This document shows positions 1 through 8,419 of a stretch of DNA of 38,675 nucleotides, one piece after another; positions within the stretch are counted from its first letter, which is position 1, and each line of letters starts with the position of its first letter. Under the pieces are notes generated by a model. It was given only the letters and a program-made list of their open reading frames with translations, did no database searches and was not told the DNA's origin. Origin of the DNA: an uncultured bacterium (GTDB taxonomy: Bacteria > Verrucomicrobiota > Verrucomicrobiia > Verrucomicrobiales > V1-33). The stretch spans positions 1-38,675 of the forward strand of contig CAJBME010000341.1 in the NCBI GenBank assembly GCA_903954065.1, in the 5' to 3' direction. The position numbers and the translations under genes are program-made.

Positions 1-104
1 GGGGGGGGGGGGGCGAGTGCTTTGGTAGCGGGTGTTTGAGCGCCGTGTTTTTGCGGTGGCAGTGACAGTGGCTGGGGTGGTGCGCTGTGGGGTGGGCTAG
101 CGGT
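1..104. other. Non-coding left edge beginning with a 13-G homopolymer
   Basis: The window opens with thirteen consecutive G residues and continues as G/T-rich sequence up to the stop codon of the first gene. I see no coding frame, hairpin or promoter in it. A G run exactly at the edge may be a genuine homopolymer, a contig end or a sequencing artefact. Confidence 0.5.
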
Positions 105-1043
105 TCAGGCGGCCTGCATTAATCCGCGCAAGTATCCGGCGGCGAACAACCGGCCGAGCATTTCATATCCTGGGGTGTCATTTGTTTCGCCGGCCATGCT
201 GGGGGCGTGATCGGGACGGATGGTGCCTTCGAATCGATGGTTTTTCAGGGCTCGAATGACGGCGGGCATGTCGATTTCTCCATTGTCATGCCATGTTTCC
301 ACGAAGTGACTGGCTTTTCCCCGGACGTTGCGAGCGTGCACGAAGGCGATGTGGGGGGCGAGTTCTTCGACGCCGGACACGACATTTTCACCGGCTGGGT
401 GCAAGGAGCCGACGCAGTAGCAGAGGCGGTTGGATGTTGATGGAGCGAGGTTTATGACCCGTTGCAAGGCGGCGTGACTGTGGATGATACGTTCCTGACC
501 GAGGAGTGACGGTAGTGGTGGGTCATCAGGATGAAGGGCGAGCTGGATGCCGGCCTCCTCGGCGACGGGCAGGATGGTGTGCAGAAACCGCTCCAGATTA
601 TCCCACAGTTCCGCGGCGGGGGTGGGGGTGGAGGGTTGTCCGTCGGCATCGGTTACATTGCGTCCGACGGTGGCGAGATTGAATTCGGTGACTCGAGATC
701 CCCCGCGTTCGATGACTTCGCTGCTGGTCCGCTGCCAGTCTTCATCGGGCATCCAGTTATAGCAGAGCACCTTCATCTCGTTTTCGGCCATGAGCCGGAT
801 GAGTGATTTGAAGTCTTCCATTTGTTGCTCCCAGCCGGGCAGGCGGTGGACCATTTTGAGATGAGGCACCTTGCGTTCAAGATGCGTGAGCTTCATTCCC
901 TCGGCTTCTACCATCCGGCGCGCCTCCCGAAAGGCGTGCCGGTCAAGGCCTGGAAAAGTCAGAACAATCTCATCCACACCAACCTGCGCAGCCCATTGCA
1001 GGTTTCTGGGCGTGAAAGGATTGACAATCATGGAGAGCTTCAT
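105..1043 (-). CDS. uxuA: Mannonate dehydratase-like TIM-barrel enzyme
   Basis: The 312-residue protein resembles UxuA, which dehydrates D-mannonate to 2-keto-3-deoxygluconate in glucuronate breakdown in the cytoplasm. Visible family motifs, in order, are CYNWMPDEDWQRT, ALHPDDPP, CVGSL, FVHARNV and, near the end, RPDHAP followed by a GYEMLGRLFAAGYLRG-type tail. The His/Asp/Cys residues in these blocks are the kind that hold the divalent metal in UxuA. It is shorter than classical UxuA (roughly 350-400 residues), so it may be a compact subfamily or act on a related sugar acid. The start is an ATG with AAGGG just upstream. It is divergent from the ABC exporter, and no other hexuronate gene is nearby. 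The family call is firm; the exact substrate is inferred. Confidence 0.82.
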   Translation of the reverse strand: MKLSMIVNPFTPRNLQWAAQVGVDEIVLTFPGLDRHAFREARRMVEAEGMKLTHLERKVPHLKMVHRLPGWEQQMEDFKSLIRLMAENEMKVLCYNWMPDEDWQRTSSEVIERGGSRVTEFNLATVGRNVTDADGQPSTPTPAAELWDNLERFLHTILPVAEEAGIQLALHPDDPPLPSLLGQERIIHSHAALQRVINLAPSTSNRLCYCVGSLHPAGENVVSGVEELAPHIAFVHARNVRGKASHFVETWHDNGEIDMPAVIRALKNHRFEGTIRPDHAPSMAGETNDTPGYEMLGRLFAAGYLRGLMQAA

Positions 1044-1338
1044 GGGCCCTTATGATGGTCCGTTCGCGGGCGCGTGCAATACTTCTGCCAGAGACATGTC
1101 CGGCGCCGTCATCGCCTTGCCGGGCTCAGGCAACCCGCGCTTTCTTCGAAATTCATCACGTGCAGGAAGGATGGCTGGCGGCTGATCATGGCTGGTTGGC
1201 GGTTGATCATGGCTGGGAAGTAACTTGGAAGTAGGCCTGAGTGGCGGTTGAGATTGGGGGGTGGCCAGTGATATGATGGCGGTGATGCGGGTGGCAAAGT
1301 GGTTGTGGGGAGGACGGTTATGCGCCTTGATGGTGGGT
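1044..1338. other. Divergent intergenic region between uxuA-like gene and ABC exporter
   Basis: These roughly 295 bases separate two divergent genes and should hold both promoters. No convincing -35/-10 pair could be picked out by eye. The only clear structure is the 21-bp direct repeat listed separately. A reading frame runs in from 1261 into the ABC ATPase, but its first 26 residues look non-homologous, so I treat them as non-coding. Confidence 0.5.
1176..1217. repeat. Two-copy 21-bp tandem repeat centred on TGATCATGGCTGG
   Basis: Two adjacent 21-bp units (1176-1196 and 1197-1217) share TGGCGG, then C or T, then TGATCATGGCTGG, with a final T or G; only two positions differ. The unit contains the palindrome TGATCA. 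It lies upstream of both divergent genes, so it could be a paired operator, or a small minisatellite like others in this window. Confidence 0.75.
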
Positions 1339-2109
1339 ATGATCGCTGTGCGCGAGCTTACCAAGTGTTTTGGTTCCCAGGTGGCGGTGCAGGCGTTGAC
1401 GCTGGACATTGCTGCGGGCCAGATTGTTGGTTTATTAGGACCCAACGGGGCGGGTAAATCGACGACCTTAAAAATGTTGACGGGGATGCTGGAGCCGACC
1501 AGCGGCACTGCGGTGATTGCCGGGTGTGATTTGCGAAGTGATGCCTTGGGGGTGAAGCGGTTGGTTGGGTTTGTGCCTGAGTCTGGGGCGCTGTATGAAT
1601 CGCTGACTGGAATGGAGTTTTTGGAGATGGTAGCCGCGTTGTACGGCATTCCGGCGGCGGCGGCTCGCGAAAGAATACAGGAATTTCTGGCGTTTTTCGA
1701 CCTTGGTATGTCCACCTTGACGGACAAATTGTTGGCGGCTTGCAGCAAGGGGACGCGGCGAAAAGTGGCGATTATTGCGGCCTTGCTGCACAATCCGCAG
1801 GTGATCTTTTTTGATGAGCCATTGGATGGACTGGATGCCAGTGCGTCGGCCGGGTTCAAGGCGTTGATTCAGTCGCTGGCTCGTTCTGGCCGCACGGTTG
1901 TTTACAGTTCACATCTTCTGGATGTGGTGGAGCGGGTGTGTGACCGGGTGATTGTGATTGACCGTGGTCGGCTGATTTTGGACGGGGTGCCTGGGGAGTT
2001 GTTGGCGGCGCATGGGGAGGCCACATTGGAGCGGCTTTTCACGCGACTGACGGGCGGTACGGAAATGGCGGAAAAAGCGGCATCTTTTGCGCGGACCTTT
2101 GCTTCATGA
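1339..2109 (+). CDS. ABC-2 type transporter ATP-binding protein
   Basis: This is the nucleotide-binding subunit of an ABC exporter, hydrolysing ATP on the cytoplasmic face to drive the adjacent permease. In the 256-residue product the Walker A is GPNGAGKST (residues 34-42), the signature region reads CSKGTRRKV, and the Walker B is QVIFFDEPLDGLDA, followed by SSHLLDVVERVCDR. The SKG form replacing the classical LSGG start is common among ATPases paired with ABC-2 permeases. I chose ATG 1339 because MIAVRELTKCFG matches the family N-terminus; longer starts to 1261 add unrelated sequence. The stop overlaps the permease start by ATGA, implying translational coupling. The substrate cannot be told from sequence. 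Confidence 0.9.
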   Translation: MIAVRELTKCFGSQVAVQALTLDIAAGQIVGLLGPNGAGKSTTLKMLTGMLEPTSGTAVIAGCDLRSDALGVKRLVGFVPESGALYESLTGMEFLEMVAALYGIPAAAARERIQEFLAFFDLGMSTLTDKLLAACSKGTRRKVAIIAALLHNPQVIFFDEPLDGLDASASAGFKALIQSLARSGRTVVYSSHLLDVVERVCDRVIVIDRGRLILDGVPGELLAAHGEATLERLFTRLTGGTEMAEKAASFARTFAS

Positions 2110-3764
2110 GGCGCGTGAACCGGCACGGGGGCGGGGAGGTGGCGGCGTCGAAGCGGGCGCTGTCGGTTGTGTGGGTATTGGCCGGGCTTTTTCTGCGACT
2201 TTTTCTGCGGGGGCGGCCGCGATCGATGGCGGGAGCGACTGTTTCTGGTCTGACACTGCGGGTGGTCGGAGTGTTGCTTTTGTATTTGTTGATGGGGGTG
2301 ATGGCATTGAGCACGTGGAAGTTGGGTATATTTGAGCGGAGCACCACTTTGCATGCGTTCACGTTGATGATGGTGGGTATGATGATGGCGGGATCGAGCG
2401 GCACCCTGCTTTTTAATGCGGAGGAGGCGGATATTTTGCTTCATCGTCCGGTCACGCCGCGGGCCTTGCTGGCGGCCAAGGTGTGTGTGATGGTGGCGGC
2501 GGGTGTGGGGCTGGCGTTGGCGTTAAATGTGGTGGGGTTAGTGGTCGGGGTGTGGGGGCCGCACGGGAGCTGGCTTTTTGTGCCGGCTCATGTGTGTGCG
2601 ATGGTGCTGGAGGTGGTATTTGCGGCCAGTCTGGTCACGCTGGCCTACGGGTGGTGTTTACGGTGTTTTGGCCGCGAGCGGCTGGACAATTTTATGACGG
2701 TGGCGCAGGTGGTGGTGGCGGTGGGCGCGATGGCGGGCGGCCAGTTGGTACCACGGTTGTTATTGAGGATGGATGGAGCGGATGTTGGGGAGGCGATGCG
2801 GTGGATGGTGATCTTGCCTCCGGCTTGGTTTGGCGCCTTGACGGCGGTATTGACGGGTGGGTCGGTGTCGGGGTTGACGATCGGGCTGGCGGTGTGGGGG
2901 GTGGTGGCGACTGGTTTGGTGGCGTGGTTGGCGGTGGGTCGGTTGTCGGCGGCCTATGGCGATGCCTTAACGGCCTTGAATGAGGCCGGGCCTGCGGCGG
3001 TGGGAGCGCGGCACGGCCGTCTGGCGGAGCGGGTGCTGGACTGGCCTTTGGTTGGCCGCTGGCTGGCCGATCCGGTGGAGCGCGCTGCCTTCAAGCTGAC
3101 GGTGGCTGGACTGCTGCGCGCCCGGGATGTGAAATTGCGCATTTACCCGCAACTGGCCCAACTCTGTGCTTATCCGGTCATTTTTTTGGTGGTTTTGCCT
3201 GGAGGGAACCCCGGGCCTGGAGAGACATCGGGTTTTGGGATTGCCTTTGCTGGAGCCATGGCTTCGACAATGGTTTTTAACACGTTGGAGATGCTCCGTT
3301 TTTCTGATCATTGGCGGGGCGGAGAGATTTTCCGGGCGGCTCCACTCTCCTCCCCGGCACCACTTTTTCATGGAGCCCGCAAGGCGGTTTTGCTGCTCCT
3401 TTGCGGTCCTGTGGCGCTTTTGTTGACGGGGGTGTTGCTGCTCTGGAAAGGATGGTCAGGTGGCGCCTTGCTGCTTTTACCGGGTTTCTGTGCTATGCCG
3501 TTTTTTTCCCTGCTGCCCGGGCTCTGGCATACGGTCGTTCCGTTCGCAGAGGCTCCAGAACAGGCCCGCAACATGAGCGCCGGTTTCTTGCGTATGGTAG
3601 TAGTCCTCGGGGCGGCTTTGGTCATTGCTGCCGCCACCTCATGGGCTGATGAACAGGGATGGCTCGGCCTGCTTCTGATCGTAGAAATGGGGTTGGTCTT
3701 CGTTGCCTCGGGCGCGCTGCGCCTGGGAATCGACGGACGCCCGTGGCCGCGCGACGACGGATGA
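2106..3764 (+). CDS. ABC-2 type transporter permease, multi-spanning membrane protein
   Basis: The 552-residue protein is very hydrophobic with many predicted membrane segments, for example around residues 15-35, 50-75, 80-100, 125-150, 160-180, and a cluster from about 350 to the C-terminus. It overlaps the upstream ATPase gene by four bases (ATGA), the usual arrangement of an ABC export pair, so it is called as the membrane subunit by context. No periplasmic binding protein or accessory gene follows. Its first half uses a very G-rich plus strand, giving many Val, Gly and Leu codons, so shadow frames are long there. The substrate is unknown; lipids, peptides or antibiotics are typical for such exporters. 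Confidence 0.78.
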   Translation: MRRVNRHGGGEVAASKRALSVVWVLAGLFLRLFLRGRPRSMAGATVSGLTLRVVGVLLLYLLMGVMALSTWKLGIFERSTTLHAFTLMMVGMMMAGSSGTLLFNAEEADILLHRPVTPRALLAAKVCVMVAAGVGLALALNVVGLVVGVWGPHGSWLFVPAHVCAMVLEVVFAASLVTLAYGWCLRCFGRERLDNFMTVAQVVVAVGAMAGGQLVPRLLLRMDGADVGEAMRWMVILPPAWFGALTAVLTGGSVSGLTIGLAVWGVVATGLVAWLAVGRLSAAYGDALTALNEAGPAAVGARHGRLAERVLDWPLVGRWLADPVERAAFKLTVAGLLRARDVKLRIYPQLAQLCAYPVIFLVVLPGGNPGPGETSGFGIAFAGAMASTMVFNTLEMLRFSDHWRGGEIFRAAPLSSPAPLFHGARKAVLLLLCGPVALLLTGVLLLWKGWSGGALLLLPGFCAMPFFSLLPGLWHTVVPFAEAPEQARNMSAGFLRMVVVLGAALVIAAATSWADEQGWLGLLLIVEMGLVFVASGALRLGIDGRPWPRDDG

Positions 3765-3888
3765 GGCGTGCATCAATGAATGGCGGGCCGGCATGGGCGG
3801 ATCGGACTTCCGGGGCCGATTTCCTCCCGTCTCGGTTCTCGTCGAAGCCGTTGTTGGGTGTGGCTGGATTTTGAGCTACGGTCCGCGG

Positions 3889-4992
3889 ATGTTCTCAGAC
3901 CCTGTGCTCGACTCCTTTGGCTGGGATGCCCGGTGGTCGTCAGAATTTTCCGCGGTGGCGGCTCCTGGTTTGGAGCCGGCTCGCATTGTCGTCGAGCTTC
4001 GCCGGCATTTTTATGGGGTGCAGACGGCTGCTGGTGAAGTGCTGGGCTCGTTGACTGGCAAGTTTCACCATGCGGCGGATCGTGATCCGAAATCGTATCC
4101 GGCGGTGGGGGACTGGGTGGCGGTGCAATTGTCGGCCAATGGTCGGCGCGCGCAGATTCACGGGTTGCTGCCGCGGCGCACTCGGTTTTCCCGTCAGGCG
4201 GCTGGGTTGGCGCAGGTCGAGCAGATTGTGGCGGCCAACATTGACACGGTTTTTCTGGTGAGCGGGCTGGATGCCAATTATAATGCCAAGCGTATTCAGA
4301 GGTTTTTTGTGGCGGCTCGTGACAGTGGGGCGCAGCCGGTGATTATCCTTAATAAGTGCGATTTGTGCGAGCGGCCGGAGGATGTGCGAGCCGAGATTCA
4401 GACGCTGGTTCCTGGGGTGCCGGTGGTTGTGACCAGCACCTACACACGGAAAGGACTGAAGGCGCTGAACGAGCAGTATGCGCTTCCGGGACGCACGCTC
4501 GCCTTTGTTGGATCGTCGGGTGCCGGCAAATCGACCCTCATCAACCGCCTGCTGAAAGATGCAGAAGCCTTGCCGACCGCCGAAGTGCGGGCCAAGGACA
4601 GCCGCGGCCGTCACACCACGACCCGCCGCGAATTGATGCAGACGCCGGGGGGGACGCTGGTGATCGATACTCCAGGGATGCGCGAATTTCAGCTGTGGGA
4701 CGCGAAGGAAGCCGTTGAGGACGCGTATCCAGATATCATTGAACTGGCCGTGAAGTGCCGGTTTACCAGTTGCCAGCACAATCACGAGCCCGGCTGCGCC
4801 GTGCAGGAGGCGTTGGCTGGCGGTGGTTTGCCCGCATCGCGGTTTGAAAGTTATTGTAAACTGAAGGCGGAGCAGGCGGCCAAGGCGCCCCGGCTACTCA
4901 AGCCTGGAGCCCGGGCCAGTGCCCCGGGATGGCGCACTAAATCAATCGGGGTGCAGCCGTTCCGTCACCGTCAGTATCAAGACGATGATTGA
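3889..4992 (+). CDS. rsgA: Ribosome small subunit-dependent GTPase RsgA
   Basis: RsgA is a circularly permuted GTPase that checks late maturation of the 30S subunit. The 367-residue product shows an N-terminal OB-fold-like region (GEVLGSLTGKF, then YPAVGDWVAV), the G4 motif NKCD at 155-158 preceding the P-loop GSSGAGKST at 208-216, and G3 DTPGM at 260-264. That order is the hallmark of the permuted family. A C-terminal zinc site is formed by Cys290, Cys295, His297 and Cys303 in CRFTSCQHNHEPGC. ATG 3889 is preferred over an in-frame start at 3703 that would overlap the permease. It stands alone and converges with mutL. Confidence 0.96.
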   Translation: MFSDPVLDSFGWDARWSSEFSAVAAPGLEPARIVVELRRHFYGVQTAAGEVLGSLTGKFHHAADRDPKSYPAVGDWVAVQLSANGRRAQIHGLLPRRTRFSRQAAGLAQVEQIVAANIDTVFLVSGLDANYNAKRIQRFFVAARDSGAQPVIILNKCDLCERPEDVRAEIQTLVPGVPVVVTSTYTRKGLKALNEQYALPGRTLAFVGSSGAGKSTLINRLLKDAEALPTAEVRAKDSRGRHTTTRRELMQTPGGTLVIDTPGMREFQLWDAKEAVEDAYPDIIELAVKCRFTSCQHNHEPGCAVQEALAGGGLPASRFESYCKLKAEQAAKAPRLLKPGARASAPGWRTKSIGVQPFRHRQYQDDD

Positions 4993-5050
4993 GGGGAGGT
5001 GAAAAAGCGTGGTGTTTCGGGGTGGGGCGGTGACGTTTACCCGGAGACGT

Positions 5051-7075
5051 TTATTTGCGGCCGAATTTACGGGCTAATTCCTGATGGGAGAACTGAACCA
5101 AGGTGGGGCGGCCGAGCGGATCGCAGTAAGGCATGTCGCAGGCCAGCAGTCGGTGCAGGAGGGATGTGACTTCGGCGTCGCTGCGAGTGGTGGTGCGGGG
5201 GGTGGCTCGTGCAGAAACGGTGGCGGCGAGGGAATCGAAGTCGAGGCGCGCGCGTGCGCCGCCTTCGCCGCCGCGGGCCAGTTCATGGAGTAATTCGGCG
5301 AGCCAGGCGGCCGGGTCGGCGGCCGGTGGGAGGTGGGCGGGCAGGGCCTCAACCTTGAGAGTATTGGATCCAAATTCCTCTAGTCCAAATCCCATTTGTT
5401 GGAGCAGAGGCAGGTGGTCGCGGACCAAGGCGGTTTCGTGTGGGGGGAGGGTGAGAATCAGCGGGACAAGCAGCGGCTGCGAGGCCGTGGGGGCGGCGAG
5501 AGACTGGGATTGGAGGGCTTCGTAGAGGATGCGTTCATGAGCTGCGCGCAGATCCATCAGCACGAGGCCTTCCGCTCCTTCGAGGACAGCATACGTGCTA
5601 GCGAGTAACCCAAGGAGGCGAAAACGCGGGGCGGGTGGGGACGATGTTTCGACCGGATCTAGGACGACGGTTGGGGCGCGGCTGGTGGGGGAGGCTGGTT
5701 CGAGGCCAGAGGGATCGTCGTCCATGGACGATCCAGCGGCTGGATCGGCGCCAGCGATCGGAGCTGGGGTGGATGTGGGAGGCAGGGCAGCGGGGGCCGC
5801 TGGCGTCCGGTCAGGAGGCAGGGTCGGGGTGGCCAGCGATGCGGGTGATGCGGGTGATGCGAACGGGGTGGGGCGGGGTGGATGTGGGGACGAAGGCAGG
5901 GGCAGCGACGGTTGCTGAGGCACGGGGCTGATCCGGACGGTGGGGGTGGGGGAGGCTGGTTCACCGGGAAACGCGTGCATTCCTTCGCGAGGTTTACGTT
6001 CGCTCCGCGGTTGCCAGACGAGTCCTGACGGGCTGGCGGCGTGGCTGGCGGACGCGTTGGCGGCGGTGCCCGGTGTTGGGGTGGGCGCGGGGCGCAGGCA
6101 TTCTTGGAGGAGGGAGGCGAGGGTCGACTGGATGCCCAGTCCGTCTCGGAAGCGGACTTCCCGTTTGGCTGGATGAACATTGACATCCACGGCGGCTGGA
6201 TCCATTTCCACGAAAAGAAAGCACAATGGATACTGGCCGCGGGCGAGGGTATCTCCGTAAGCGGCTCGCAGGGCGTGGGTCAGCGCTGGATTTTCCACGG
6301 CCCGACCATTGATGAAAACCAGACTTAACGAGCGGTCGCTGCGGCTTCGTCCTGGCGAGGCCAGCCAGCCATGGACGCGCAAACCGTCCCGCTCGATGGC
6401 GGTTCGTTCGACCAGGCCTGCGGCCAGGTCGCCGCCGATCAATCCGCTGATGCGCGCGTAAAGTGGGGCTCGGGACGGCAGTTGGAAGAGCATCCGGCCG
6501 TCGCGCAGGAGGGTAAATCCTACTTCCGGATGAGCCAGGGCTTGGACGCGTACAGTTTGTTCAATGTGACCAAACTCTGTATTCTCACTGCGCAGAAATT
6601 TCCGCCGCGCCGGCACGTTGAAAAACAAATCCCGCACCTCCATGACCGTGCCCGGGGCGCCCCCCCAGTCGCGTACATCGCGCAGAGTGCCTCCTTCCAC
6701 GACAACTTCCGTGCCCGCCAGCGCCTCCGACTCGCGCGTGGACAGGCAGAACCGGGAAACGCTGGCCATGCTCGGCAGCGCCTCGCCGCGGAAACCCAGC
6801 GTTTGAATGGTCGCCAAGTCTGCGGCGTGACGCAATTTGCTGGTGGCATGACGCTCGAGCGACAGCAGCGCATCCTCGCGAGACATGCCGCAGCCGTCAT
6901 CCGAAACTCGAATCAAGGCTACTCCACCTCGGTCAATCCGCACCTCAATCCGCCGGGCCCCCGCATCCAGTGAGTTCTCAACCAGTTCCTTGACCACGCT
7001 GGCCGGGCGCTCGACCACTTCGCCGGCCGCGACCTGGCTGGCCACGACATCAGGTAATACACGAATTTTGGCCAT
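5051..7075 (-). CDS. mutL: DNA mismatch repair protein MutL
   Basis: MutL couples mismatch recognition by MutS to strand removal. The 674-residue protein has the GHKL ATPase motifs: ELVENSLDAGA (30-40, catalytic Glu30), DDGCGM (59-64), ATSKL (77-81) and GFRGEAL (94-100). A Pro/Ala/Ser-rich linker spans about residues 330-470, and a C-terminal dimerisation domain ends in ELARKFGRK. The position of the MutL endonuclease motif DQHA(x)2E(x)4E reads DLRAAHERILYE from Asp508, so the His is an Arg. The usual CPHGRP metal motif reads CDPLGRP. Nuclease activity is therefore doubtful. The gene is divergent from the Fe-S carrier gene and convergent with rsgA. ATG 7075 gives the family N-terminus MAKIRVLPDVVASQVAAGEV. 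Confidence 0.97.
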   Translation of the reverse strand: MAKIRVLPDVVASQVAAGEVVERPASVVKELVENSLDAGARRIEVRIDRGGVALIRVSDDGCGMSREDALLSLERHATSKLRHAADLATIQTLGFRGEALPSMASVSRFCLSTRESEALAGTEVVVEGGTLRDVRDWGGAPGTVMEVRDLFFNVPARRKFLRSENTEFGHIEQTVRVQALAHPEVGFTLLRDGRMLFQLPSRAPLYARISGLIGGDLAAGLVERTAIERDGLRVHGWLASPGRSRSDRSLSLVFINGRAVENPALTHALRAAYGDTLARGQYPLCFLFVEMDPAAVDVNVHPAKREVRFRDGLGIQSTLASLLQECLRPAPTPTPGTAANASASHAASPSGLVWQPRSERKPREGMHAFPGEPASPTPTVRISPVPQQPSLPLPSSPHPPRPTPFASPASPASLATPTLPPDRTPAAPAALPPTSTPAPIAGADPAAGSSMDDDPSGLEPASPTSRAPTVVLDPVETSSPPAPRFRLLGLLASTYAVLEGAEGLVLMDLRAAHERILYEALQSQSLAAPTASQPLLVPLILTLPPHETALVRDHLPLLQQMGFGLEEFGSNTLKVEALPAHLPPAADPAAWLAELLHELARGGEGGARARLDFDSLAATVSARATPRTTTRSDAEVTSLLHRLLACDMPYCDPLGRPTLVQFSHQELARKFGRK
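5839..5865. repeat. Three tandem 9-bp units inside the mutL linker
   Basis: GATGCGGGT occurs twice and is followed by GATGCGAAC, in register. On the minus strand it encodes part of the ASPASPAS segment of the MutL linker. It is a coding microsatellite, expected to vary in length without breaking the frame. Confidence 0.7.
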
Positions 7076-7171
7076 GAGGAGAAAATACCGGAATTAAAGA
7101 AAAAAACTGGAGAAAGTCGCCGTTCAGTGAATGAACATAATGATCGAAAAATGAATTTTTTTCGGAATTTT

Positions 7172-7187
7172 CTTCGCAAAGCCGAAG
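7172..7187. promoter_or_regulatory. Small inverted repeat in the mutL / Fe-S carrier divergent promoter region
   Basis: CTTCG and CGAAG pair across a six-base loop between the divergent mutL and A-type carrier genes, in a conspicuously A/T-rich stretch (7076-7222) expected to contain both promoters. The stem is only five base pairs, so an operator or hairpin role is speculative. Confidence 0.25.
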
Positions 7188-7222
7188 GTTTCCGCCATCT
7201 GTAGTTTCGATAACAACGCTCC

Positions 7223-7564
7223 GTGATCACCGCAACCTCTGCAGCCGTCCATCACCTTAGTGCCCTGCTTGCTGAGCAGCCGGCAGCGGAAGCGCGGGGC
7301 CTGCGACTGGGCGTGGAAAAAGGCGGTTGCGCCGGCTGGCAGTACATCATGAAAATCGATGTCCCGGCAGCTGGGGATACGATCATTGAACAGGACGGCA
7401 TCCGGTTGCTGGTCGATGCTGAAAGCGCGCCCCTGCTTCAAGGCGTAGAGCTTGATTATGTGGACTCTCTGAATGATGCAGGCTTCCGCATCAACAACCC
7501 CAACGCCGTCCGCAACTGCGGGTGCGGCACCTCTTTCGAAACCATTTCTTCACCCCTTTCCTGA
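7223..7564 (+). CDS. A-type iron-sulfur carrier protein (IscA/ErpA/HesB family)
   Basis: Proteins of this family receive Fe-S clusters from the assembly scaffold and pass them to target enzymes. The 113-residue length is typical. The three conserved cluster-ligand cysteines are all present: Cys36 in KGGCAGWQY, and Cys99 and Cys101 in NCGCGTSF. The start is a GTG; no better ATG keeps the family N-terminus ('ITATSAAVHHL', equivalent to the usual 'ITLTxxAxxxL'). No other isc or suf gene is visible, so which branch (IscA, SufA or ErpA) it belongs to cannot be settled. It begins a run of four plus-strand genes with gaps of 24 bp, a 4-bp overlap and about 75 bp. Confidence 0.92.
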   Translation: MITATSAAVHHLSALLAEQPAAEARGLRLGVEKGGCAGWQYIMKIDVPAAGDTIIEQDGIRLLVDAESAPLLQGVELDYVDSLNDAGFRINNPNAVRNCGCGTSFETISSPLS

Positions 7565-7588
7565 CCGGACTGAGCCTTCTTTCACCCA

Positions 7589-8419
7589 ATGCGTCTGCAC
7601 GTAGAATTCATGAGCGGAAGCCGCAGCCCGTATGCAAAATCGGCGCAGACACTTCCCCCGGCGAGGGGTGACGTCGGACTGTTTTGGTGGACCATCGCCA
7701 TCTTCATTCTGCTGGCGATCACAACTTTTAGCTGGTTGGGGAGTTTATATATTTTCCGCCACCCTGAAAAGCCCCAGAATTACCGGGTCTTAAGCAAATT
7801 TCAGAAACTTGAGCCATTAAAGAAATTTAATGAACGTACCGCTCCTCAAGGGAAATTCCATAATGCTACGGAATTATACGGCAAGTATTTTGGTTTTGAC
7901 CCGGGTGAGTTGACTGTTCAGAATGATTTATTCAAGCGCAGTTACATTCGGAATTATGATGACGATCCTCCGGTGTATGTCCGAGGCACGTATCGCATTT
8001 ACAAGATTGAGACGTTGAGTGCGGATCAGCCGTTTATGTCTGGACTGGTGGTGCGGGCGAAGTCGGTCAACTTGCCTAACGTATCGATCGAATTTGTTTT
8101 TCCGATGGATTCGATGCCGGTCGAGCGTCTGACCTATGGGGATGATTTGGTCTTGGACACGAACGAGTCGTTTGCCTCGGTGTTGCATGTGAGCACGCTG
8201 CCGGAGAATAGTTTGTGTCTGACGGTGGTCCCCTTGACGTATAACTTTTTCTCGGTGAATCCGGCGGAGAGCGGGCGACTAACGGCCTTGAATCCGCCCG
8301 GACGGTTGAATATGGATGCGCCGTGGCCGGTGACGGACGATACGCCGGTGAATCCGGTGGAGCCGTTGGAGGTGGCGGGAGCGCCGGGTCGGGCGCAGGC
8401 GGGGGAGGGTAAAAATTGA
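7589..8419 (+). CDS. Conserved-looking membrane-anchored hypothetical protein
   Basis: I do not recognise the family. The 276-residue product has a short cytoplasmic N-terminus, a single strong membrane segment around residues 31-54 (GLFWWTIAIFILLAITTFSW), and a soluble region of about 220 residues rich in beta-type sequence, ending in a low-complexity Pro/Glu tail. It therefore looks like a type II membrane protein facing the periplasm. An alternative start is ATG 7610, seven codons in. The stop overlaps the TTG start of the cyclophilin gene, so the two are probably translated together; a role in envelope protein handling is possible but only inferred from that. Confidence 0.8.
   Translation: MRLHVEFMSGSRSPYAKSAQTLPPARGDVGLFWWTIAIFILLAITTFSWLGSLYIFRHPEKPQNYRVLSKFQKLEPLKKFNERTAPQGKFHNATELYGKYFGFDPGELTVQNDLFKRSYIRNYDDDPPVYVRGTYRIYKIETLSADQPFMSGLVVRAKSVNLPNVSIEFVFPMDSMPVERLTYGDDLVLDTNESFASVLHVSTLPENSLCLTVVPLTYNFFSVNPAESGRLTALNPPGRLNMDAPWPVTDDTPVNPVEPLEVAGAPGRAQAGEGKN

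Noticed and set aside
1050..1859. 269-residue minus-strand open frame opposite the ABC ATPase
   Set aside because: It lies antisense to a clear ABC ATPase gene and has no recognisable motifs; it is a shadow of G-rich coding sequence.
2483..2983. 166-residue plus-strand frame rich in Gly, Cys and Val
   Set aside because: It is a second-frame shadow of the ABC permease gene, caused by its GTGG-rich codons.
5595..6186. Several long frames opposite the mutL linker
   Set aside because: They mirror the Pro/Ala-rich low-complexity linker of MutL and show no family features.
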